A stretch of 64,000 nucleotides of DNA, taken from assembly GCF_003490595.1 (NCBI RefSeq), contig NZ_QQGY01000012.1, positions 5,490-69,489 of the forward strand. Reading direction: 5' to 3'. Numbering within the stretch: the first letter of the stretch is position 1; each line of letters starts with the position of its first letter. Shown here piece after piece: positions 53,107 through 61,797 of this stretch. Made by a program: the position numbers and the translations under genes. The DNA comes from Haemophilus haemolyticus_L (lineage in GTDB: Bacteria > Pseudomonadota > Gammaproteobacteria > Enterobacterales > Pasteurellaceae). The notes under the pieces were generated by a model. The model worked only from the letters and a program-made list of their open reading frames with translations, had not been told where the DNA came from and ran no database searches.

Positions 53107-54291
53107 ATGTCTAAAGAAAAATTTGAACGTACAAAACCGCACGTAAACGTGGGTACAATCGGCCACGTTGACCACGGTAAAACAACTTTAACAGCAGCAA
53201 TCACAACCGTATTATCTAAACACTACGGTGGTGCAGCTCGCGCATTTGACCAAATCGATAACGCGCCAGAAGAAAAAGCGCGTGGTATCACCATCAACAC
53301 TTCACACGTTGAATACGATACAGCAACTCGTCACTACGCACACGTTGACTGTCCAGGACACGCCGACTATGTTAAAAACATGATTACTGGTGCGGCACAA
53401 ATGGATGGTGCTATCTTAGTAGTAGCAGCAACTGATGGTCCTATGCCACAAACTCGTGAGCACATCTTATTAGGTCGCCAAGTAGGTGTTCCATACATCA
53501 TCGTATTCTTAAACAAATGCGACATGGTAGATGACGAAGAGTTATTAGAATTAGTAGAAATGGAAGTTCGTGAACTTCTTTCTCAATATGACTTCCCAGG
53601 TGACGATACTCCAATCGTACGTGGTTCTGCATTACAAGCATTAAACGGCGTAGCAGAATGGGAAGAAAAAATCCTTGAGTTAGCAAACCACTTAGATACT
53701 TACATCCCAGAACCAGAGCGTGCGATTGACCAACCGTTCCTTCTTCCAATCGAAGACGTGTTCTCAATCTCAGGTCGTGGTACAGTAGTAACTGGTCGTG
53801 TAGAACGTGGTATCATCCGTACGGGTGATGAAGTAGAAATCGTAGGTATCAAAGATACAGCGAAAACTACTGTAACGGGTGTTGAAATGTTCCGTAAATT
53901 ACTTGACGAAGGTCGTGCAGGCGAAAACATCGGTGCATTATTACGTGGTACAAAACGTGAAGAAATCGAACGTGGTCAAGTATTAGCGAAACCAGGTTCA
54001 ATCACGCCACACACTGACTTCGAATCAGAAGTGTACGTATTATCAAAAGAAGAAGGTGGTCGTCATACTCCATTCTTTAAAGGTTACCGTCCACAATTCT
54101 ATTTCCGTACAACTGACGTAACTGGTACTATTGAATTACCAGAAGGCGTGGAAATGGTAATGCCAGGCGATAACATCAAGATGACAGTAAGCTTAATCCA
54201 CCCAATCGCGATGGACCAAGGTTTACGTTTCGCAATCCGTGAAGGTGGCCGTACAGTAGGTGCTGGTGTTGTAGCGAAAATCATCAAATAA
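53107..54291 (+). CDS. tuf: Elongation factor Tu
   Basis: 394 residues. It contains GHVDHGKTTLTAAIT (G1), GITINTSHVEY (G2), DCPGHADYVKNM (G3) and NKCDMVDD (G4), the domain II EDVFSISGRGTVVTGRVERG, and a complete domain III. It delivers aminoacyl-tRNA to the ribosome. Haemophilus carries two nearly identical tuf genes; only one is in this window. It ends the str operon with a strong terminator. Confidence 0.98.
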   Translation: MSKEKFERTKPHVNVGTIGHVDHGKTTLTAAITTVLSKHYGGAARAFDQIDNAPEEKARGITINTSHVEYDTATRHYAHVDCPGHADYVKNMITGAAQMDGAILVVAATDGPMPQTREHILLGRQVGVPYIIVFLNKCDMVDDEELLELVEMEVRELLSQYDFPGDDTPIVRGSALQALNGVAEWEEKILELANHLDTYIPEPERAIDQPFLLPIEDVFSISGRGTVVTGRVERGIIRTGDEVEIVGIKDTAKTTVTGVEMFRKLLDEGRAGENIGALLRGTKREEIERGQVLAKPGSITPHTDFESEVYVLSKEEGGRHTPFFKGYRPQFYFRTTDVTGTIELPEGVEMVMPGDNIKMTVSLIHPIAMDQGLRFAIREGGRTVGAGVVAKIIK

Positions 54292-54322
54292 TTGATATAG
54301 TGAAAACGTCATCAAAACAAAG

Positions 54323-54355
54323 AAATAAGGCGGACTAAGGTCCGCCTTATTTTTA
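54323..54355 (+). terminator. Terminator of the str operon
   Basis: AAATAAGGCGGAC (54323-54335) and GTCCGCCTTATTT (54340-54352) with a TAAG loop, then T residues. Confidence 0.97.
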
Positions 54356-54399
54356 TATCTATTCAGTTGGAATCTAATTTATTTCTGTCCCTGCATAGG

Positions 54400-54993
54400 T
54401 TATTTTAATTGTGAACTCTCTACCCAGCCATCGTGCATTAAAATCAATCTATATTTACCTTCTCTTAATGCTTTGAAACTTTCATCATCAGTTGCCCAAT
54501 CGGGTAAGTCAATAATTTTGTAAGTAGCTATAGCATTAACCGAAGTTTCTCCGCTAAATGAATCAACCAAAGGCTCGGACGCTTGAATAATTTCTTCAAC
54601 AATTTTTTTGCTTGGTACACAAATTGTTCTTCCTTCAATTTTATAGGATTTTTTAGCTTGCTCAGTATAATCATACTCAAAAGTACTTTGATTTCCATTC
54701 GATTCAGAGTTTTTTAGCTCTAAAATACCTCGTTCTACCCAGGAATTTAACCTATTAATAACACTATTATTTTTAATGTTATCAGTAGAAGTATCATAAC
54801 TAAAAGGATATTTTTGAGTAAAATATACATTTCCACTATTGATAATAATGAAACAGGTTTCGTTTTGTGTATTTAATACTTTTTGTATGGCAGCTTTATA
54901 ATTTCCAACAGTAGGAGCCTTGGGATCATCAGAACAAGCTGTAATGATTAATGAGGCCAATGGAACTACTGTCCATTTTAATAATTTATTCAT
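54400..54993 (-). CDS. Lipoprotein of unknown function
   Basis: 197 residues. A lipoprotein signal (KLLKWTVVPLASLIITAC) ends with the lipidated Cys20 followed by SDDPKAP; Ser and Asp after the cysteine leave inner- versus outer-membrane sorting open. The body has two further cysteines (ETCFII and RTICVP) and no recognised domain. It lies 10 bases after an 83-residue gene, probably co-transcribed. Confidence 0.7.
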   Translation of the reverse strand: MNKLLKWTVVPLASLIITACSDDPKAPTVGNYKAAIQKVLNTQNETCFIIINSGNVYFTQKYPFSYDTSTDNIKNNSVINRLNSWVERGILELKNSESNGNQSTFEYDYTEQAKKSYKIEGRTICVPSKKIVEEIIQASEPLVDSFSGETSVNAIATYKIIDLPDWATDDESFKALREGKYRLILMHDGWVESSQLK

Positions 54994-55003
54994 ATGATTT
55001 CCT

Positions 55004-55255
55004 TTAGAAATTTAAAATTGGTGATTCAGACGCATTTGTAGGTCGATAACGATAATATCTAGGACGATATGAACCTTCCAATTTTCGTTCCTCAGTTTCA
55101 AGTGTACGTAAATTAATTTCTTGCTGATTTAGGTGTTTTACCAAATCAAGTTTTAAACTTAAAAGTTGATAACGTAACTCCGCATTTTCAGCTTCATCAA
55201 TTTGTTTATCAAGTTGTTCTAAAAGGATTATTTCATAGTGAGTCAGTTGAATCAT
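55004..55255 (-). CDS. Small coiled-coil protein, unknown
   Basis: 83 residues from the ATG ending at 55255, which has AAGGAAAA upstream; the frame is open to 55360 but the extra part crosses two palindromes. Residues 8-60 are leucine- and glutamine-rich with heptad spacing (ILLEQLDKQIDEAE, LRYQLLSLKLDLVKHLN), so a coiled coil is likely. The tail is tyrosine/arginine-rich (YRPRYYRYRP). It is the first gene of a two-gene unit with the lipoprotein. No family recognised. Confidence 0.55.
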   Translation of the reverse strand: MIQLTHYEIILLEQLDKQIDEAENAELRYQLLSLKLDLVKHLNQQEINLRTLETEERKLEGSYRPRYYRYRPTNASESPILNF

Positions 55256-55296
55256 AGTGATTTTCCTTAAATATAGAGGGGAAGTGAAGTTTTTTC

Positions 55297-55340
55297 TTGG
55301 TATGTCAATACCAAGTAGGAGAAGTATACTTCTCCTACTT
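55297..55340. repeat. Two adjoining palindromes upstream of the 83-residue gene
   Basis: CTTGGTAT-GTCA-ATACCAAG at 55297-55316 overlaps by four bases a perfect 28-base palindrome at 55313-55340 whose half is AAGTAGGAGAAGTA. They may be an operator or a terminator pair; neither has a good T run. Confidence 0.7.
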
Positions 55341-55360
55341 ATAAAGTTTTGGTAAAACAA

Positions 55361-55607
55361 AAATTTGAAGCATCAAAATAGTTGATTGAAACACAAACAA
55401 TCTTTCCGTATAGTGTTTGAACCACAGTTCACGCACGCGAAATGTGTTGAATGTAAAAAACGAGTGCATGGATTATTCCAATCCACTTACCCTGCGGGAA
55501 CTAGCATTTTCAAATGCCACCCTACAAATCTCTTTTTCTTGTTGATAAAACCACCAAAATACGATTTTTTTAATCAGTATTTTATCGACTGGTTACATTT
55601 CTTTCGT
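55361..55607. other. Gap before tig
   Basis: About 250 bases with no supported gene. A 76-codon frame (55386-55616) is open but has no ribosome site, overlaps the tig promoter and resembles no family. Confidence 0.5.
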
Positions 55608-55613
55608 TATAAT
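55585..55613 (+). promoter_or_regulatory. Promoter of tig
   Basis: TATAAT at 55608-55613 with a weak -35 (TCGACT, 55585-55590) and a 17-base spacer, about 75 bases before tig. Confidence 0.6.
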
Positions 55614-55686
55614 TGAACGTCTTATTTTATTTAACAAACGTGTTCGGTGTGGATTTTTACCGAGTGCAAATTAATTGAGGTAACAA

Positions 55687-56985
55687 ATGTCATTAAATAT
55701 TGAAACAACTCAAGGTTTAGAACGCCGTGTAGCGATCACCGTTCCAGCTGAAACTGTATCTAAAGCAGTTCGTGAAGAATTTAAACGTGCATCAAAAAAT
55801 GTGCGTGTAGACGGTTTTCGTAAAGGCCATGTGCCTGCTCATATTATCGAACAACGCTTCGGTGCATCAATCCGTCAAGATGTATTAAACGATTTATTAC
55901 CACGTCATTTTTTTGATGCAGTGATTGCAGAAAAGATTAATATTGCAGGTCGTCCAACTTTTGGTATTGAAACTTTTGAAGAAGGTAAAGATCTAGTTTT
56001 CACCGCAACTTTTGAAGTTTATCCAGAAGTTAAATTACAAGGTTTAGAGAATATTAAAGTTGAAAAACCAACTGTTGAAATCACAGAAGCTGATATTGAT
56101 AAAATGGTTGATGTGTTACGTAAACAACAAGCAACTTGGGCAGAAACCGACTCTGCAGCAAAATCAGATGATCGCGTAACTATTGATTTTGTTGGTTCTG
56201 TAGATGGCGAAGAGTTTGACGGCGGTAAAGCATCTGACTTCGTTTTATTTATGGGACAAGGTCGTATGATTCCTGGTTTTGAAGATGGTATCGTAGGCCA
56301 TAAAGCAGGTGAGCAATTTGATATTAATGTAACTTTCCCTGCTGAATACCATGCAGAAAACTTAAAAGGTAAGGCGGCAAAATTTGCAATCACCTTGAAA
56401 AAAGTAGAAAACATGGTGTTACCTGAGTTAACAGATGAGTTTGTTGCTAAGTTCGGTCCGAATACTAAATCTGTTGCAGATTTACGTGTAGAAATTCGTA
56501 AGAATATGGAACGTGAATTGAAAAATGCATTAGTTTCACGTGTTAAACAACAAGTAATCAACGGCTTAATTGAACAAAATTCAATTGAAGTACCAGCTTC
56601 TGCTGTAGAAGAAGAAATTAATGTATTACGCAATCAAGCAGCTCAACGTTTTGGCGGTAATGCACAACAAGCTGCACAGTTACCACGTGAATTATTTGAA
56701 GCGGAAGCAACTCGTCGTGTTCAAGTAGGTTTATTATTCTCTGAAGTGATTAAATCTAATGAATTAAAAGCTGATGAAGAACGCGCTAAAGCAATGATTG
56801 CAGATATTGCATCAGCTTACGAGCAACCAGCTGAGGTTGTTGAATACTATAGTAAAAACGAAGAATTAATGAACAATATTCGTAACGTAGTATTAGAAGA
56901 ACAAGCAGTGGATGCAGTACTTGCTAAAGCACAAGTTACTGAAACAGTTTCTTCATTTGATGAAATTATGAATCCACAAGTATAA
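55687..56985 (+). CDS. tig: Trigger factor
   Basis: 432 residues, identical in length to E. coli. The N-terminal ribosome-binding domain has the signature near FRKGHVPAHIIEQRFG, the FKBP-like prolyl isomerase domain spans about 150-245 (DDRVTIDFVGSVDGEEFDGG, MIPGFEDGIVGHKAGE), and the C-terminal cage domain follows. It meets nascent chains at the exit tunnel. Followed by clpP and clpX, as in E. coli. Confidence 0.98.
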   Translation: MSLNIETTQGLERRVAITVPAETVSKAVREEFKRASKNVRVDGFRKGHVPAHIIEQRFGASIRQDVLNDLLPRHFFDAVIAEKINIAGRPTFGIETFEEGKDLVFTATFEVYPEVKLQGLENIKVEKPTVEITEADIDKMVDVLRKQQATWAETDSAAKSDDRVTIDFVGSVDGEEFDGGKASDFVLFMGQGRMIPGFEDGIVGHKAGEQFDINVTFPAEYHAENLKGKAAKFAITLKKVENMVLPELTDEFVAKFGPNTKSVADLRVEIRKNMERELKNALVSRVKQQVINGLIEQNSIEVPASAVEEEINVLRNQAAQRFGGNAQQAAQLPRELFEAEATRRVQVGLLFSEVIKSNELKADEERAKAMIADIASAYEQPAEVVEYYSKNEELMNNIRNVVLEEQAVDAVLAKAQVTETVSSFDEIMNPQV

Positions 56986-57017
56986 TGATTAATTAATATC
57001 GTTATGATTGAATAAAA

Positions 57018-57055
57018 GCGCGGTCGCTCTTTTTAACAAAAGCGGCCGCATTTTT
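57018..57055 (+). terminator. Terminator between tig and clpP
   Basis: GCGGTCGCT and AGCGGCCGC (one G-U pair) followed by ATTTTTATTT. Probably separates tig from clpPX partly or fully. Confidence 0.7.
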
Positions 57056-57111
57056 ATTTGTAGGTTATTTAGAGTAAAATAATCAGCAATTTTTGTGAAA
57101 AAGGTAAGAAA

Positions 57112-57693
57112 ATGAGTGTAATTCCTATGGTTGTTGAACAGACTTCGCGTGGCGAGCGTTCATACGACATTTATTCCCGTTTATTAAAAGAGCGTGTGAT
57201 CTTCCTAAGTGGTGAAGTGGAAGATCGTATGGCAAATCTCATTGTGGCTCAGCTGCTTTTTTTAGAGTCTGAAGATCCAACTAAAGATATCAATATCTAT
57301 ATCAACTCTCCTGGTGGTTCTGTTACCGCAGGTATGGCTATTTACGACACAATGCAATTTATTAAGCCAGATATTCGTACACTTTGTATCGGTCAGGCAT
57401 GCTCAATGGGGGCATTTTTGCTTGCTGGCGGAACCGCTGGCAAACGAGCAGCGTTACCAAATGCGCGTGTGATGATTCACCAACCTTTAGGTGGTTTCCG
57501 TGGTCAAGCATCGGATATTCAAATTCATGCACAAGAAATTTTGAAAATTAAACACACCTTAAACGATCGTTTAGCATTCCATACTGGGCAAAGTATAGAA
57601 CGAATTGAGAAAGATACAGATCGCGATAACTTTATGTCAGCTGAAGAAGCAAAAGCATATGGTTTAGTTGATGAGGTTTTAATTAAACGTTAA
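57112..57693 (+). CDS. clpP: ATP-dependent Clp protease proteolytic subunit
   Basis: 193 residues. Catalytic Ser in GQACSMGAFLL, His in RVMIHQPLGG, and Asp in the DRDNFMSAEEA region; the N-terminus SVIPMVVEQTSRGERSYDIYSRLL is typical and may be processed. It forms the 14-subunit chamber used by ClpX and ClpA. It ends 8 bases before clpX. Confidence 0.98.
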   Translation: MSVIPMVVEQTSRGERSYDIYSRLLKERVIFLSGEVEDRMANLIVAQLLFLESEDPTKDINIYINSPGGSVTAGMAIYDTMQFIKPDIRTLCIGQACSMGAFLLAGGTAGKRAALPNARVMIHQPLGGFRGQASDIQIHAQEILKIKHTLNDRLAFHTGQSIERIEKDTDRDNFMSAEEAKAYGLVDEVLIKR

Positions 57694-57701
57694 GGAAACA
57701 C

Positions 57702-58943
57702 ATGTCAGACAAAGATAAAGATTTACATTGCTCTTTTTGCGGAAAAGAAAAAAGCGAAGTAGATAAATTAATTGCTGGTAAAGACGGCTATATTTGTAAT
57801 GAGTGTATTGAACTTTGTCATTCAATGCTTGAAGAAAGTAATGATGAAAGTGTAGACGAAAGTGCAGCAGAAAATGAGGAGAAATTACCAACTCCTCACG
57901 AAATTCGCGCTCATCTAGATGATTATGTTATTGGCCAAGATTATGCAAAAAAAGTGCTTTCTGTCGCAGTTTACAATCATTATAAACGCTTACGAACTAA
58001 TCATGAAAATAACGATGTTGAGCTCGGTAAAAGTAATATCTTGCTTATTGGACCAACGGGTAGTGGTAAAACATTGCTTGCTCAAACATTAGCTCGTCGT
58101 TTAAATGTGCCCTTTGCGATGGCTGATGCGACAACATTGACTGAGGCTGGCTACGTCGGTGAAGATGTAGAAAATGTCCTACAAAAGCTTTTACAAAACT
58201 GTGAGTATAATACTGAAAAAGCCGAGCAAGGCATTATCTATATTGATGAAATCGATAAAATTAGCCGTAAATCAGAAGGCGCATCAATTACTCGAGATGT
58301 ATCTGGCGAAGGTGTACAACAAGCATTGTTGAAACTTATTGAAGGTACAGTGGCTTCTATTCCACCTCAAGGCGGGCGTAAACATCCGCAGCAAGAAATG
58401 GTGAAATTGGATACGTCAAAAATTCTCTTTATCTGCGGTGGCGCATTTGCGGGATTAGATAAAATTATCAGTAAACGTACACAAACAAGTACGAGTATCG
58501 GTTTTAGTGCGAAAGTAGAAAAGGATGAAGAGGAAAAGTCTCTTTCTGAATTATTCCGCCAAGTAGAACCAGATGATTTAATGAAGTTTGGTTTAATTCC
58601 GGAATTTATTGGGCGTTTACCCATGATTTCTCCACTAAGTGAATTAGATGAAGAGGCCCTTGTGCAAATTCTTACACAGCCTAAAAATGCCTTAACTAAA
58701 CAATATCAAGCTTTATTTGGACTTGAAAATGTGGAGTTAGAATTCACTCCAGAAGCTTTAAAAGCAATGGCTAAGAAAGCGCTTGAAAGAAAAACAGGCG
58801 CACGTGGTTTACGTTCTATTGTCGAGTCTGTATTACTTGATACGATGTATGATTTACCATCTATCGAAAATTTACGTAAAGTAGTCGTGGATGAAAGTAC
58901 CATTGTAGATAATACTGCTCCAAAATTAGAATATCATTCTTAA
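57702..58943 (+). CDS. clpX: ATP-dependent Clp protease ATPase subunit ClpX
   Basis: 413 residues (E. coli 424). The N-terminal zinc finger is CSFCGKEK..CNECIELC; Walker A is GPTGSGKTLLAQ and Walker B is IIYIDEIDKI; pore loop GYVGEDVEN; RKTGARGLRSI is sensor 2. It unfolds substrates and feeds ClpP. Co-transcribed with clpP. Confidence 0.98.
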   Translation: MSDKDKDLHCSFCGKEKSEVDKLIAGKDGYICNECIELCHSMLEESNDESVDESAAENEEKLPTPHEIRAHLDDYVIGQDYAKKVLSVAVYNHYKRLRTNHENNDVELGKSNILLIGPTGSGKTLLAQTLARRLNVPFAMADATTLTEAGYVGEDVENVLQKLLQNCEYNTEKAEQGIIYIDEIDKISRKSEGASITRDVSGEGVQQALLKLIEGTVASIPPQGGRKHPQQEMVKLDTSKILFICGGAFAGLDKIISKRTQTSTSIGFSAKVEKDEEEKSLSELFRQVEPDDLMKFGLIPEFIGRLPMISPLSELDEEALVQILTQPKNALTKQYQALFGLENVELEFTPEALKAMAKKALERKTGARGLRSIVESVLLDTMYDLPSIENLRKVVVDESTIVDNTAPKLEYHS

Positions 58944-58949
58944 TAGAAA

Positions 58950-58958
58950 AGTGCGGTT
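58950..58958 (+). repeat. Uptake core after clpX
   Basis: AAGTGCGGT immediately after the clpX stop, single copy without an inverted partner. Confidence 0.8.
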
Positions 58959-59082
58959 GTTTTTCCTTATGTTTTCTATTTTGCTTGATGATTTTCAATA
59001 GGCAAGGCGAAAAGAAAATGCTACAATCGCACGTTCTTATAACTTTATTCTTATTTTCCTAAGTAAATAACGGATTCAATTT

Positions 59083-59499
59083 ATGGCAACTGAAATTGTT
59101 GATAAAAAGAAAAATGTACCAGAGACGGTGGTAGAAGGTAAATCTAAAGGATTAAATACCCTTCTTTGGATTTTAGTCGCAGTCTTTTTTGCGGCAGCTG
59201 CAATTGGTAATGTTTATTTCCAAAAAGTATATTCATTACCTATTCGTGTAGTGGGTGTAGTCATTGCATTAGTGATTGCTTTTGCATTTGCAGCAATTAC
59301 TAATCAAGGTACAAAAGCTCGTACATTCTTTAAAGATTCAAAAATAGAAGCGCAAAAAGTGGTATGGCCAAGTCGCCAAGAAGCGCGTCAAACTACATTA
59401 ATCGTAATTGGGGTAACAATCATTGCATCCTTATTTTTCTGGGCGACAGATTCGATTATTGTGACAGTAATTAATTTCTTAACTGATTTGAGATTCTAA
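59083..59499 (+). CDS. secE: Preprotein translocase subunit SecE
   Basis: 138 residues with three membrane segments (LLWILVAVFFAAAAIGNVYF, VVGVVIALVIAFAFAAI and LIVIGVTIIASLFFWATDSI) and the conserved cytoplasmic segment EAQKVVWPSRQEARQTT before the third. This is the long enterobacterial form. It holds SecY in the translocon. It ends 1 base before nusG. Confidence 0.97.
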   Translation: MATEIVDKKKNVPETVVEGKSKGLNTLLWILVAVFFAAAAIGNVYFQKVYSLPIRVVGVVIALVIAFAFAAITNQGTKARTFFKDSKIEAQKVVWPSRQEARQTTLIVIGVTIIASLFFWATDSIIVTVINFLTDLRF

Positions 59500-59500
59500 A

Positions 59501-60058
59501 ATGACTGAAGAAACAACTGTATCAAAAAAACGTTGGTATGTATTACAGGCGTTTTCTGGTTTTGAAAGCCGAGTGGCTTTAACTTTGCGTGAATACATTA
59601 AACAGCAACAAATGGAAGACCAATTTGGTGAAGTGTTAGTTCCAACTGAAGAAGTCGTTGAGAATGTTGCAGGTAAACGTCGTAAAAGCGAACGTAAGTT
59701 TTTCCCTGGCTATGTGCTCGTAGAAATGGAAATGAATGATGAAACATGGCACTTGGTGAAAAGTGTTCCGCGTGTTATGGGGTTCATTGGTGGTACACCT
59801 GATAAACCAGCGCCAATTTCTAAACGAGAAGCCGATACTATTTTAAACCGTTTAGAACAAACCACAGATAAACCGCGTCACCGCAATGAGTATCATCCTG
59901 GTGAAGAAGTTCGTGTGGCGGAAGGTCCATTTGCAGACTTTAATGGTACAGTAGAAGAAGTGGATTATGAAAAAGGTCGCTTAAAAGTTTCTGTATCAAT
60001 CTTTGGTCGTGCTACACCTGTTGAACTAGAATTTGGTCAAGTAGAAAAAATACATTAA
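59501..60058 (+). CDS. nusG: Transcription elongation/termination factor NusG
   Basis: 185 residues (E. coli 181). An N-terminal NGN domain (KKRWYVLQAFSGFESRVALTL, FFPGYVLVEMEM) and a C-terminal KOW domain (EEVRVAEGPFADFNGTVEEVD). It binds RNA polymerase and couples to Rho or S10. In E. coli rplKAJL follows; here the operon stops at a terminator. Confidence 0.98.
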   Translation: MTEETTVSKKRWYVLQAFSGFESRVALTLREYIKQQQMEDQFGEVLVPTEEVVENVAGKRRKSERKFFPGYVLVEMEMNDETWHLVKSVPRVMGFIGGTPDKPAPISKREADTILNRLEQTTDKPRHRNEYHPGEEVRVAEGPFADFNGTVEEVDYEKGRLKVSVSIFGRATPVELEFGQVEKIH

Positions 60059-60086
60059 TTCTTGATTAAGAATAATTAAAAAAATT

Positions 60087-60113
60087 ACCGCACTTTTATA
60101 GTGCGGTTTTTTC
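60087..60113 (+). terminator. Terminator of secE-nusG made of paired uptake cores
   Basis: ACCGCACT (60087-60094) and AGTGCGGT (60100-60107) followed by TTTTTTC. Confidence 0.95.
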
Positions 60114-60196
60114 ATGCCCTGAATTTATCAAGGTATTGTTACTTGTGTGATCTTTAATTTTAGGAAATTAATTGGTCGTAGAAGATAAGATATAGA

Positions 60197-60221
60197 AAAT
60201 CCCTTGCAGAGCAAGGGATTT
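60197..60221 (-). terminator. Terminator of metNIQ
   Basis: AAATCCCTTGC and GCAAGGGATTT with an AGA loop. On the minus strand it follows metQ. Confidence 0.85.
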
Positions 60222-60247
60222 AGTAATGAGTTAAAGTGCGGTAGAAA

Positions 60248-61069
60248 TTACCAACCTTTTACAACACCATCTTTAAAGTGTTTTTTAGCTTCTTGGTAAA
60301 CTTCTTCTGTTTGGTAAGATTTTACGAAATCTTGAACAGCTTTGCTGTCTTTGTTATCGGTACGAGAAACGATAATGTTCACATATGGAGAATCTTTATC
60401 TTCTACAAATACACCGTTATCTTGAGCATTTAAGCCCACTTGACCCGCATAAGTGTTGTTTACTACAGCTAAATCAACATCGTCTAATGCGCGAGCTGCA
60501 ACAGAAGTGTCTACTTCAGTGATGTTTAATTTTTTTGGATTTTCAACAATATCTAATACAGTTGAAAGAAGGTTATTTGCATCTTTTAATTTGATTAAAC
60601 CTTGTTTTTCAAGAAGAATTAATGCGCGGCCGCGGTTTGTTGGATCGTTAGGAACAACAACTTTAGCACCTTCTTGTAATTCATTTATACTTTTGATTTT
60701 TTTAGAATAACCCGCTAATGGATAGACGAAAGTATTACCCACGATGACTAAGTTATTTAAATTTTTCGCTTTTGCATCTTCATCTAAATAAGGTTTATGT
60801 TGCATTGCGTTTGCATCTAAATCACCTTTAGATACCGCTTCATTTGGTAATGCGTAGTCATTGAATTCAACGAATTGAACGTCTAAACCATATTTTTCTT
60901 TAGCGACTTTTGCTGCAATTTCTGCAACTTGGTGCTCAGGGCCAGACATTACACCGACTTTGATTTTAAGTGGTGCAGCTGCAGCTTCAGGTTTTTTGTC
61001 TTCTTTACAGCCTGTTAAAACGAGAGCTGATGCGATTGCAGTGATTGCAAAAAGTTGTTTTAATTTCAT
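60248..61069 (-). CDS. metQ: Methionine-binding lipoprotein MetQ
   Basis: 273 residues. A lipoprotein signal ends ALVLTGC with Cys21. The NlpA/MetQ domain includes VGVMSGPEHQVAEIAAKVAKE, the methionine-site PNDPTNRGRALILLE and VVNNTYAGQVGL. It is anchored to the inner membrane and delivers D- or L-methionine to MetNI. In H. influenzae this protein is known as lipoprotein HlpA. Third gene of the operon. Confidence 0.95.
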   Translation of the reverse strand: MKLKQLFAITAIASALVLTGCKEDKKPEAAAAPLKIKVGVMSGPEHQVAEIAAKVAKEKYGLDVQFVEFNDYALPNEAVSKGDLDANAMQHKPYLDEDAKAKNLNNLVIVGNTFVYPLAGYSKKIKSINELQEGAKVVVPNDPTNRGRALILLEKQGLIKLKDANNLLSTVLDIVENPKKLNITEVDTSVAARALDDVDLAVVNNTYAGQVGLNAQDNGVFVEDKDSPYVNIIVSRTDNKDSKAVQDFVKSYQTEEVYQEAKKHFKDGVVKGW

Positions 61070-61107
61070 AGGATTTCCTTCCTGTTTAAGTTAAGAGTTG
61101 TGTTTAA

Positions 61108-61797
61108 TTAACGATGATCCACTTTTTTAGCCAGTGTATCGCCGAGTTTTTGGCTAATCATAACGAATAGCACAATAATAATGGTTGCTACCCAAGTGAC
61201 ATAAGGCATATTGCGATATACGCCGTAGTTGATAGCGAGGCTACCTAAGCCGCCGCCGCCTTGTGTCCCCGCCATTGCAGAGTAACCAACTAAAGTGACC
61301 AGCGTAAGCGTGATGCCATTAATAAGTGTAGGTAGTGCTTCTGGCAAATAGAATTTACATACAATTTGCCATTTAGTTGCTCCCATTGCTTGAGCAGCTT
61401 CGGTTAAACCATTTGGAATTTCCATTAATGCGTTAGCAGTTAAGCGAGCCACGAATGGCATCGCACAAATACTCAATGGAATAATTGCTGCTGTTGTACC
61501 TAATACGGTTCCCACGATGAAACGTGTTACAGGTAATAAAATTAAGAGCAAAATAATAAATGGAATGGAACGCCCGATATTAATAATCGTGTTTAACACA
61601 AAATGAGTGCGGTTATTTTGTAAAATCTCATTTTTTCCAGTTAAGAAAGTCCATACGCCAACAGGCACGCCGACTACTACGGCAAGTAAAGTAGATGCAA
61701 AGCTGATATAAATCGTTTCATAAGTTGCTGTTGCGACAACACCCCACATTTGAGGTGTTAATTGCTGGCTGAATGTTGTCAAGAAATCATTGAACAT
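61108..61797 (-). CDS. metI: Methionine ABC transporter permease MetI
   Basis: 229 residues from the ATG ending at 61797 (MFNDFLTTFSQQLTPQMW), overlapping metN by 11 bases; a longer frame from 61821 adds eight residues. Five membrane segments and the EAA-loop EAAQAMGATKWQIVCKFYLPEALP that docks on MetN. Upstream of metQ by 38 bases. Confidence 0.95.
   Translation of the reverse strand: MFNDFLTTFSQQLTPQMWGVVATATYETIYISFASTLLAVVVGVPVGVWTFLTGKNEILQNNRTHFVLNTIINIGRSIPFIILLLILLPVTRFIVGTVLGTTAAIIPLSICAMPFVARLTANALMEIPNGLTEAAQAMGATKWQIVCKFYLPEALPTLINGITLTLVTLVGYSAMAGTQGGGGLGSLAINYGVYRNMPYVTWVATIIIVLFVMISQKLGDTLAKKVDHR

Noticed and set aside
55386..55616. 76-codon frame before tig
   Set aside because: It overlaps the tig promoter, has no ribosome site and no recognisable domain, despite a CxxC.
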